Source of the DNA: DATFMH01 sp035267045 | GTDB lineage: Bacteria > Bacteroidota > Rhodothermia > Balneolales > DATFMH01 | Direction of reading: 5' to 3' | DNA: 15,499 bases | Assembly: GCA_035267045.1 (NCBI GenBank) | Contig: DATFMH010000232.1 | Location: 1-15,499 of the forward strand | In this document: positions 1 through 5,903 of the stretch, in pieces | How positions within the stretch are numbered: position 1 is the first letter of the stretch | Layout: each line of letters begins with the position of its first letter | The notes under the pieces: generated by a model | Told to the model about the DNA's origin: nothing | Databases searched by the model: none | The model's input: only the letters and a program-made list of their open reading frames with translations | Position numbers and translations under genes: made by a program

Positions 1-24
1 TGGACTTGCTAACGGAATGGCTTT

Positions 25-107
25 TCTCTATAGGGACTAATTTTGAAATGGCACCCCTCCCTCTTCCCGGCTCTCTCAATTCAGTAATACGACTGTCCCT
101 ACAGAGA
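25..107. repeat. 83-bp element bounded by 13-bp inverted repeats
   Basis: The arm tctctatagggac (25-37) pairs with gtccctacagaga (95-107). The two are reverse complements at 12 of 13 positions, with 57 bases between them. Each arm is also an imperfect palindrome by itself. The stretch has no open reading frame of note and an unusually C/T-rich interior around 51-78. It could be a short non-autonomous repeat or a transcribed hairpin. Its identity as a dispersed element cannot be decided from one copy. Confidence 0.4.
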
Positions 108-153
108 CAATGTGTGGGTAAAAAATTTAAACCCCTAAAATTACATGCCGTCA

Positions 154-218
154 GGTACGGGATATGAACATATCGATTATCATCAGGTCGCTATCTGAAA
201 TAAAGGGAATCCCGTATC
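154..218. repeat. Imperfect inverted repeat downstream of sthA
   Basis: The segment tacgggat (156-163) is the exact reverse complement of atcccgta (209-216). The pairing extends outward by a G-T wobble (155/217) and a G-C pair (154/218), giving a ten-base stem with a 45-base spacer. It lies just past the stop codon of the minus-strand transhydrogenase gene, so it could fold in the 3' end of that mRNA. There is no T-run next to it, so I do not call a terminator. Confidence 0.3.
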
Positions 219-238
219 AAGTGGTCTGTTATCACGAA

Positions 239-1654
239 TTATTTTTTTTGTAATCCGTTAATACCATTAAAGGCTGCATTCTTATACGCTTCGGCGTAGG
301 TGGGGTAGTTAAATACCTGGTTGATAAAATAATTTATATTCCCGCCATAATTCATGACAGCCTGGCTAACATGGATCAAATCACAGGCATGTTCCCCGAT
401 GATATGTACTCCCAATAATTTTAACGAATCGGTTTCAAAAACAAGTTTTAACATACCAACGTCAAAATTATTAATATTTGCCCGAGTCAACTCACTGAAC
501 GTGGTTTTACCGACAGCATAATCAAGGTTCTCTTTTTGTGCCTCTTTTTCTGTCAACCCTATGCTGGCTATTTCTGGAATGGAATAGATTCCAAAGGGCA
601 TATTTATCGGTGCTTGATCAACCGGAATGTTGAACATATTACACGCGGCAAGGCGACCCTGTGAAAAAGAGACGGAAGCAAAAGCCGGAAAACCATTAAC
701 ATCACCACCGGCATAAATGGAATCGACTTTAGTTTTATAATGTTCATCTACAGGAATGAAGCCATTTTCATCCGTACTAATGGAAACATCGGAAAGTCCG
801 ATCCCCTGGGTATTGGGAACATGTCCGCCCAGATAAAGCACCTGTTCGGTTTCAATAACATTCAGTTCCTCATCGTCTTCGATATTATAGCGTATTTCAG
901 TATAATTTCTCAATGGATTGAAACGAACATCACGGACTTCGACTTTGTGATGGACATAAATGCCAAGTGTATCCAGTATAGTATTAAGCTCATGGCGGAT
1001 TTCGTTATCGAGAAACGACAAGTAATGGTCATTCTCGTTTAAAAGTGTGACATTTGTTCCCATAGCGGCAAAAATAGTCGCATATTCTATGGCATTTATA
1101 CCCGATCCCAAAATGACCAGTCGCCGTGGAATATGATTGATCTTAATAATGGAGCTGCTGTCAAAGATCTTAGTGTGATCAATTTTAAATTTTTTGGGAG
1201 AGGCGGGTTTGCTGCCGGTGCTAACTAATATGAAGTCGGTCGTAAAAGTTTTTTTATTACCGGTGTGATCTTTCACTTCTATGGAGTGTTCGTCGATAAT
1301 AAGGCCAGTTCCACGAATGGTTTGAACCTTGTTTTTTTCAAGACTGCGTTTGAGAACTTCGTTTTCATTTAACTGAACCTTATTCTTGAATTTGAGGAGA
1401 TCTTCCATCAAATAATGTTCAAATGACGGACCGGAATCATCACTTGAAAATTTTCGATTATATTTAAAAATAGTATTGGCAGCCTCCCTGAGTATCTTAC
1501 TGGGAACGGTTCCAGTGTTGATCCACGCACCACCCAAATATCTTTCATTCTGTTCAACTAAAAGTACCCGCTTTCCAAACTTGGATGACTGCATGGCACA
1601 GGAAAACCCGGCAGGTCCACTTCCTAAAATGATTACATCGTAATCTCTACTCAT
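239..1654 (-). CDS. sthA: Soluble pyridine nucleotide transhydrogenase (Si-specific NAD(P)+ transhydrogenase), FAD-dependent
   Basis: The 471-residue protein has the pyridine nucleotide-disulfide oxidoreductase layout. An N-terminal FAD-binding GSGPAG lies at 11-16, a second Rossmann motif GSGINA at 183-188, a second FAD motif YAGGDV at 314-319, and a C-terminal dimerisation domain. The tail FNYPTYAEAYKNAAFNGING (448-467) closely follows SthA proteins and lacks the catalytic His of dihydrolipoyl dehydrogenase. The redox-disulfide site reads GGAWINTGTVPSK (41-53). Both cysteine positions of the CxxxxC motif are replaced, by W44 and T49, which excludes a disulfide reductase. Such cytoplasmic enzymes equilibrate NADPH and NADH. 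The start has AAGGAA about 6 bases upstream. The gene diverges from sodA. A remote alternative is another flavin NAD(P)H oxidoreductase of the same superfamily. Confidence 0.88.
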   Translation of the reverse strand: MSRDYDVIILGSGPAGFSCAMQSSKFGKRVLLVEQNERYLGGAWINTGTVPSKILREAANTIFKYNRKFSSDDSGPSFEHYLMEDLLKFKNKVQLNENEVLKRSLEKNKVQTIRGTGLIIDEHSIEVKDHTGNKKTFTTDFILVSTGSKPASPKKFKIDHTKIFDSSSIIKINHIPRRLVILGSGINAIEYATIFAAMGTNVTLLNENDHYLSFLDNEIRHELNTILDTLGIYVHHKVEVRDVRFNPLRNYTEIRYNIEDDEELNVIETEQVLYLGGHVPNTQGIGLSDVSISTDENGFIPVDEHYKTKVDSIYAGGDVNGFPAFASVSFSQGRLAACNMFNIPVDQAPINMPFGIYSIPEIASIGLTEKEAQKENLDYAVGKTTFSELTRANINNFDVGMLKLVFETDSLKLLGVHIIGEHACDLIHVSQAVMNYGGNINYFINQVFNYPTYAEAYKNAAFNGINGLQKK

Positions 1655-1971
1655 ATTATTCCTTAAAACCTTATAGAATCTTTACTGTCTTTTAATTTAA
1701 TGAAATGGAATTAATGTAATACGATCAAACCTGGTGTAAAATAGAGGAAAAAAAAGAGCTTTTCTCGGGAAATTATTATGTTCTCCGTTTTGTTATGATA
1801 CAAGATATGATAGATATATATGGGTTATAATAGAAAAACCAACATTTTTTGAAATACCTGTGTTGATTGTATATTAAAGCACCAGGTTTAAGATGCTTTA
1901 TGGACAATAACTTAAAGCATTGGACATTATTGAATATAAATTATTAATAAAATTAAAAAGGAAGGAATGTA
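1655..1971. other. Divergent intergenic region sthA / sodA
   Basis: This 317-base AT-rich spacer should hold both promoters. A perfect 10-bp inverted pair, aaacctggtg (1727-1736) and caccaggttt (1880-1889), lies one copy toward each gene. Near sodA the heptamer taaagca occurs at 1875 and 1913 and inverted at 1894-1900, and tggaca is repeated at 1901 and 1921. A weak promoter reading is TGGACA (1901-1906), 18 bases, CATTAT (1925-1930). No coding sequence or strong terminator is visible. Confidence 0.4.
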
Positions 1972-2580
1972 ATGGCTTATAAATTACCTGATTTACCTTA
2001 TGCATTTGATGCACTTGAACCACACATCGATGCGAGAACTATGGAAATTCACCATGATAAACATCATCAGGGTTATGTAAACAAAGTGAATGCTGCACTT
2101 GAGGGACTCGATTTGGCAAATAAACCTATTGAAGAAGTGCTAAAGAATATTGATCAGGTTCCGGCTGACAAAAAACAGGCTGTCATTAATAATGGTGGAG
2201 GACACGCAAATCATTCATTATTCTGGACTGTAATGTCTCCGAATGGTGGAGGAAAACCATCAGGTGAACTGGCAACAGCTATAGATAGCACTTTTGGTAG
2301 TTTCGATAAATTTAAAGAAGAGTTTACGACTGCTGCCAAAACGCGTTTTGGCTCCGGTTGGGCTTGGCTATGTGTCACTGGCAACGGTGACTTGAAAGTC
2401 CTTTCAACCGCCAATCAGGATAGCCCTTACCTGGATGGTTTAACACCTGTTTTTGGTTTGGATGTCTGGGAACACGCTTATTATTTACATTACCAAAACA
2501 GAAGGCCTGACTATATCAGCGCTTTCTGGAATGTAGTAAATTGGGATAAAGTAGCTGAATATTATAAAGCAGCTAAATAA
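1972..2580 (+). CDS. sodA: Superoxide dismutase, Mn type (Fe/Mn family)
   Basis: The 202-residue protein is full length for the family and has no signal peptide, so it should be cytoplasmic. It converts superoxide to hydrogen peroxide and oxygen. The four metal ligands are visible: H27 (MEIHHDKHH), H81 (GGGHANHSLFW), D164 and H168 (DVWEHAYYLHY). The sequence GGGHANH and the NQDSP stretch (148-152) are those of Mn-dependent members; Fe enzymes usually carry AxxWNH and NAxTP. A cambialistic enzyme remains possible. A strong AAGGAAGGAA ribosome site lies 4 bases before the ATG. It diverges from the transhydrogenase gene and is followed by a hairpin, so it is probably monocistronic. Confidence 0.95.
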   Translation: MAYKLPDLPYAFDALEPHIDARTMEIHHDKHHQGYVNKVNAALEGLDLANKPIEEVLKNIDQVPADKKQAVINNGGGHANHSLFWTVMSPNGGGKPSGELATAIDSTFGSFDKFKEEFTTAAKTRFGSGWAWLCVTGNGDLKVLSTANQDSPYLDGLTPVFGLDVWEHAYYLHYQNRRPDYISAFWNVVNWDKVAEYYKAAK

Positions 2581-2623
2581 GAATTATATAATAGAAAGTT
2601 GCTAATAGAGTAATAAAGATGAG

Positions 2624-2660
2624 ACCATCCAAAGGCGTCGATACAGGCGCCTTTGGTGGT
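2624..2660 (+). terminator. Hairpin, probable terminator of sodA
   Basis: The arms accatccaaaggcg (2624-2637) and cgcctttggtggt (2648-2660) form a 13-bp stem with one bulged T and a 10-base loop, 43 bases after the sodA stop. The stem is strong but the following bases (tattcgg) are only weakly T-rich, so termination efficiency is uncertain. Confidence 0.55.
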
Positions 2661-2767
2661 TATTCGGCCAGTGACGAGCCCAATTGGTTTTGACGGAGCT
2701 CAAATGTAATATTCTGAATCGTTACGGCATTGGATTTTGTAATTCCTTAGGGGATAATAACTTATCT

Positions 2768-2796
2768 TTGAACATAATAATTCCTAATCTTATTAC
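2768..2796 (+). promoter_or_regulatory. Possible promoter of the bacilliredoxin gene
   Basis: TTGAAC (2768-2773) and TATTAC (2791-2796) are separated by exactly 17 bases and each matches the sigma-70 consensus at 4 of 6 positions. Transcription from here would give a leader of roughly 90 bases. This rests on pattern reading only, in a very AT-rich background. Confidence 0.3.
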
Positions 2797-2841
2797 GTAA
2801 AGATTTTAGAAAATACTTATATTTAGCTGGAAATTATCATA

Positions 2842-2870
2842 AGAGAGGAGTGATAAAATCATTCCTCTTT
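2842..2870 (+). promoter_or_regulatory. Leader hairpin just upstream of the bacilliredoxin ribosome site
   Basis: The arms 2842-2853 and 2859-2870 form a 12-bp stem with two G-U pairs and a five-base taaaa loop, 23 bases before the ATG. The 5' arm contains AGAGG. The same pentamer is the putative ribosome site of the downstream gene (2883-2887), and the 3' arm contains its complement CCTCT (2864-2868). There is no T-run, so a terminator is unlikely. It could be an mRNA stabiliser or a translation-controlling fold. The rest of 2581-2893 shows only the sodA hairpin and the promoter candidate. Confidence 0.4.
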
Positions 2871-2893
2871 ACATTAAAAAATAGAGGTTTATT

Positions 2894-3337
2894 ATGCAGT
2901 TTGGAATGGGCCCAAATGTTTCTTGGATGCGCGAAGAATTAACGGATCTCGGTGTTAAAGAACTTTTGACACCAGGCGATGTTGATAACGCAATGGAAGA
3001 AGCAAAACAAGGTACCACATTATTGGTAATCAACTCTGTTTGTGGTTGTGCTGCAGGTAATGCCAGACCTGCTGTAAAAGTTGCACTCGAGAGTGATAAG
3101 ATACCTGATAAAATGTTTACGGTTTTTGCAGGTCAGGATAAAGAGGCTACCGCTAAAGCCCGGGATTATTTTAGCGAATATCCTCCCTCGTCTCCATCGT
3201 TTGCATTTTTTAAAGATGGTGAAATTAAAGCCATGATACCCCGTCATCGTATTGAGGGGCGTACGGCTCAGGAAGTAGCAGATGACCTGAAAATGGTTTT
3301 CAATGCTTTCTGTGAGGAAAAGAAAGTTGTAGAATAA
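2894..3337 (+). CDS. brxA: Bacilliredoxin, BrxA/BrxB (YphP/YqiW) family
   Basis: The 147-residue protein has the thioredoxin-like bacilliredoxin fold. Its active site is the CXC motif SVCGCAAGNARP, with C50 and C52. Further family landmarks are VFAGQDKEAT (117-126 region), SPSFAFFKDG and IPRHRIEG. In Bacillus the BrxA and BrxB paralogues remove bacillithiol from S-bacillithiolated proteins, so the gene implies that this organism makes bacillithiol. I cannot tell BrxA from BrxB orthology, and the symbol is given for the family. A weak AGAGG ribosome site lies 6 bases before the ATG. The gene stands alone between two hairpins and has a strong terminator of its own. It fits the neighbouring superoxide dismutase and transhydrogenase as part of thiol and oxidant defence. 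Confidence 0.92.
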   Translation: MQFGMGPNVSWMREELTDLGVKELLTPGDVDNAMEEAKQGTTLLVINSVCGCAAGNARPAVKVALESDKIPDKMFTVFAGQDKEATAKARDYFSEYPPSSPSFAFFKDGEIKAMIPRHRIEGRTAQEVADDLKMVFNAFCEEKKVVE

Positions 3338-3359
3338 TTCAGTAGACAATATATAATTT

Positions 3360-3391
3360 AAGGGCATAGGTCGACCTATGCCCTTTTTTTT
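3360..3391 (+). terminator. Rho-independent terminator of the bacilliredoxin gene
   Basis: The arm aagggcatagg (3360-3370), a tcga loop and cctatgccctt (3375-3385) make a perfect 11-bp stem running into eight T residues (3384-3391). The hairpin starts 23 bases after the stop codon. Confidence 0.93.
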
Positions 3392-3482
3392 GTTTTGTAC
3401 ATAGCGGTTAATGAAAAATATTTGCTCTACTTATTATATTTCTCTTACTTAATCATAATATGCTTGGGTACTAATGAAAAGA

Positions 3483-3511
3483 TTAACAAGAGGGGCGTAT
3501 TATTATATTAA
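3483..3511 (+). promoter_or_regulatory. Possible promoter of hflKC
   Basis: TTAACA (3483-3488) and TATTAA (3506-3511) are 17 bases apart, matching the sigma-70 consensus at 5 and 4 of 6 positions. It lies about 115 bases upstream of hflK. The remaining leader has a short weak hairpin (3529-3535 with 3549-3555). Confidence 0.28.
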
Positions 3512-3626
3512 AAATCATATAAACATCTAAGAGATCGCTAAATCACATATCTCTTTCTACGCTGAACGGGGGATGTCATAAAGTTTACAGTGTAGTAACC
3601 TAATAATCTAAAAAAAAGCAATACTT

Positions 3627-4631
3627 ATGGCCAAGGATAATATACCTAACATGAATATTCCAACGGACCTTGGAGGTTTAAAAAAACATATTGGTTCTAT
3701 AACAATCGTAATCATAATATTGATTATGATATTCACCAGTGTTTTTACGGTTGGAACAGAAGAAGCCGGAGTAATTTTAAGATTTGGAAAGTACAAGCGT
3801 ACAGTATCATCCGGAATGAATTTTAAACTACCTTTTGGTATTGAAGAAGTCTATAAAATACCGGTAGAACGCCAGCTCAAAGAGGAATTCGGTTTTAGAA
3901 CAGTACAAGCCGGTGTACGAACAAGATATAGCACTGAAAAATACGAGGATGAGTCATTAATGCTAACCGGTGACCTTAACCTGGGGGAAGTGGAATGGGT
4001 GGTTCAATATCGTATTAGTGATCCTTATAAATACCTGTTTAAAGTACGAAATCCTCAGAATACGTTACGCGATATCTCAGAATCAGTTATGAGACAAGTT
4101 GTCGGTAACCGTACAGTAAACGAGGTTTTGACTGTTGGGCGACAGGATATTGCATCAAAAGTTGAAGAAAATATGCAGAAATTATGCAATGAGTATGAAA
4201 CAGGTATAAAAATAGAGCAAATTGTCTTGCAGGATGTCAATCCGCCGGATCCGGTTAAACCTTCGTTTAATGCTGTTAATGAGGCTCAGCAAGAAAAGGA
4301 AAGATTAATAAATGATGCTCTTGCCGGATATAATAAAGTTGTACCGAAAGCAAAAGGGCAGGCAAAAGAAACAATTCAGCAGGCTCAGGGGTATGCCATC
4401 GACAGAGTGAACAGAGCCGAGGGTGAGGCAACTCGTTTCAATGATCTATACACCGAATATATCAAAGCGCCTGAAGTTACAAAAAAGAGAATTTTCCTGG
4501 AGACCATGGGGCAGATCCTGCCAAAAGTTGGGAATAAAATTATAACCGATCAAAATGGAGCGAATATCTTACCACTTTTTGAAATGACCACCGGATCTGT
4601 AAAGAAGTTGAATATGGGAGGCGATAAATAA
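3627..4631 (+). CDS. hflK: FtsH protease activity modulator HflK (SPFH/band 7 protein)
   Basis: The 334-residue protein has a short cytoplasmic tail, one membrane segment at about 24-43 (IGSITIVIIILIMIFTSVF), then an SPFH/prohibitin domain facing the periplasm. The landmark stretches GVILRFGKYKRTV, LTGDLNLGEVEWVVQYRI and QDVNPPDPVKPSFNAVNEAQ (the last around 201-220) are typical of HflK. A Gln/Ala/Glu-rich helical region follows. HflK and HflC form a large cage around the FtsH protease and modulate degradation of membrane proteins. The N-terminal tail is much shorter than the long Gly-rich one of E. coli HflK, which explains the smaller size. No Shine-Dalgarno sequence is clear; an ATG eight codons in (3651), preceded by AAGGA, is an alternative start. 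Its stop overlaps the hflC start by one base. Confidence 0.93.
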   Translation: MAKDNIPNMNIPTDLGGLKKHIGSITIVIIILIMIFTSVFTVGTEEAGVILRFGKYKRTVSSGMNFKLPFGIEEVYKIPVERQLKEEFGFRTVQAGVRTRYSTEKYEDESLMLTGDLNLGEVEWVVQYRISDPYKYLFKVRNPQNTLRDISESVMRQVVGNRTVNEVLTVGRQDIASKVEENMQKLCNEYETGIKIEQIVLQDVNPPDPVKPSFNAVNEAQQEKERLINDALAGYNKVVPKAKGQAKETIQQAQGYAIDRVNRAEGEATRFNDLYTEYIKAPEVTKKRIFLETMGQILPKVGNKIITDQNGANILPLFEMTTGSVKKLNMGGDK

Positions 4632-5581
4632 TGAAAAAATTAAATTCTTCAATCCTATTAATTATTGTTGCCGCTTTGGTAATTATCGCATTCAGCGGCA
4701 TGTATATAGTCAGTGAAACAGAACAGGTCGTTATTACACAATTTGGGAAGCCGGTAGGGAAACCAATAACTACACCTGGTGTAAAATTTAAGATACCATT
4801 TATTCAAACGGCTCATTTCTTTGATAAACGTTATTTAGAATGGGATGGTGATCCTAATCAAATACCTACGGAAGATAAAAAGTTTATTTTTGTGGATACG
4901 TACGCCAGGTGGCAGATTATCAATCCTCTTCAATTCTTCAAGCGTGTACGGGATGAGCGGGGAGCGCAATCCCGGTTGGATGACATTCTCGATGGGGAGA
5001 CACGAAATGCCGTTGCTGATAATATGCTCGTTGAACTAGTGCGATCCAGCAACCGTACTCCTTTACAAAGTTCGGACACCCTGGATGCCGATGAGGCGGA
5101 AACATTGGATTCCATTAAAGTGGGCAGAGCCAGAATTCAGGCAAATATTCTCAAGAAAGCCAACGCTATTGCCGGTGATCTTGGTATTCAGATTCTTGAT
5201 TTCAGGATTAAACGGATAAATTATGTTAAAGAAGTTCGCCAAAAAGTTTATGACCGCATGATATCTGAGAGAAACAGGATCGCTGATAAATTTAAATCCG
5301 AAGGTCAGGGTGAAGCTTCGAGGATTAATGGTGAACGGGATAAGGAATTGAAAAGTATTCAATCGGGAGCTTATAAAACGGCTGAAGAGATACGCGGTAA
5401 AGCGGATGCCCGGGCTGCATTAATTTATGCCAAAGCATATAATCAAAGCGCAGGTGCAAGAGAACTATATGGTTTTATGAAAACCATGGATAGTTATAAA
5501 AAAACGTTCGATAATAAAACATCAATAATATTATCGACAAAAAGTGAATTTTATCGATACCTGCAGAATATCGAGAAATAA
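4631..5581 (+). CDS. hflC: FtsH protease activity modulator HflC
   Basis: The 316-residue protein has an N-terminal membrane anchor at about 7-28 (SILLIIVAALVIIAFSGMYI) followed by an SPFH domain. Landmarks are VSETEQVVITQFGKPVG, PGVKFKIPFIQ, the RYLEWDGDP turn, FVDTYARWQI and the FRIKRINY stretch before a charged helical C-terminal region. This is the standard HflC pattern and the partner of HflK in the FtsH-regulating inner-membrane complex. The start codon shares its A with the TAA stop of hflK (TAATG at 4629-4633), so translational coupling is likely and the two should be made in similar amounts. A strong terminator follows at once, so the operon is just these two genes and ftsH is not adjacent. 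Confidence 0.95.
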   Translation: MKKLNSSILLIIVAALVIIAFSGMYIVSETEQVVITQFGKPVGKPITTPGVKFKIPFIQTAHFFDKRYLEWDGDPNQIPTEDKKFIFVDTYARWQIINPLQFFKRVRDERGAQSRLDDILDGETRNAVADNMLVELVRSSNRTPLQSSDTLDADEAETLDSIKVGRARIQANILKKANAIAGDLGIQILDFRIKRINYVKEVRQKVYDRMISERNRIADKFKSEGQGEASRINGERDKELKSIQSGAYKTAEEIRGKADARAALIYAKAYNQSAGARELYGFMKTMDSYKKTFDNKTSIILSTKSEFYRYLQNIEK

Positions 5582-5599
5582 AAAATTGTCTGAATATTT

Positions 5600-5633
5600 A
5601 AAAACCCTGTATTTCAACTGCAGGGTTTTTTTT
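5600..5633 (+). terminator. Rho-independent terminator of hflKC
   Basis: The arm aaaaaccctg (5600-5609) pairs with cagggttttt (5621-5630) around an 11-base loop, and the T-run continues to 5633. It begins 19 bases after the hflC stop. Confidence 0.92.
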
Positions 5634-5651
5634 ATATCAAAATCGCATAAC

Positions 5652-5665
5652 CAATCCCGGGATTG
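5652..5665. promoter_or_regulatory. 14-bp perfect palindrome
   Basis: caatcccgggattg is self-complementary over all 14 bases. Pairing continues as ataa (5647-5650) with ttat (5666-5669) if C5651 is bulged. It sits 240 bases before the secreted-protein gene and just after the hflKC terminator. It could be an operator; no regulator can be assigned. Confidence 0.35.
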
Positions 5666-5787
5666 TTATACCTGCTTCAGTACAGCAGATGCCTGAACCG
5701 GGTAGAATAACTTTTTGCCTCCCAATCTTTTGTATGCCATTCCCTGCTCTTCCCACAAACCCCGAATCACACTTATATTAATACTTT

Positions 5788-5803
5788 ATAATAACGTTAT
5801 TAT
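5788..5803. promoter_or_regulatory. 16-bp perfect palindrome upstream of the secreted-protein gene
   Basis: ataataacgttattat is a perfect inverted repeat about 100 bases before the start codon at 5904, a distance suited to a transcription-factor site. It is AT-rich, so chance is more likely than for the palindrome at 5652. The remainder of 5582-5903 holds only the terminator and an AT-rich leader. Confidence 0.35.
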
Positions 5804-5903
5804 TAATAGATATTGAGTGTTTAACTGAGGTATTTTTAAATAGATAAAGAACGTTTTTATAACTATTCAAATCATAAATCTTAACATAATACCGGAGGAT
5901 TTC

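Noticed and set aside
740..1042. 100-codon open frame on the plus strand inside sthA
   Set aside because: It lies wholly antisense to a well-conserved gene and its translation resembles no family I know.
239..1654. Dihydrolipoyl dehydrogenase or glutathione reductase
   Set aside because: Both cysteines of the CxxxxC redox pair are missing and the C-terminal catalytic His is not present; the tail matches transhydrogenases.
1729..1742. Exact 14-base match acctggtgtaaaat also at 4774-4787
   Set aside because: The second copy is inside hflC coding for a conserved PGVKF stretch; about one such match is expected by chance in a window this long.
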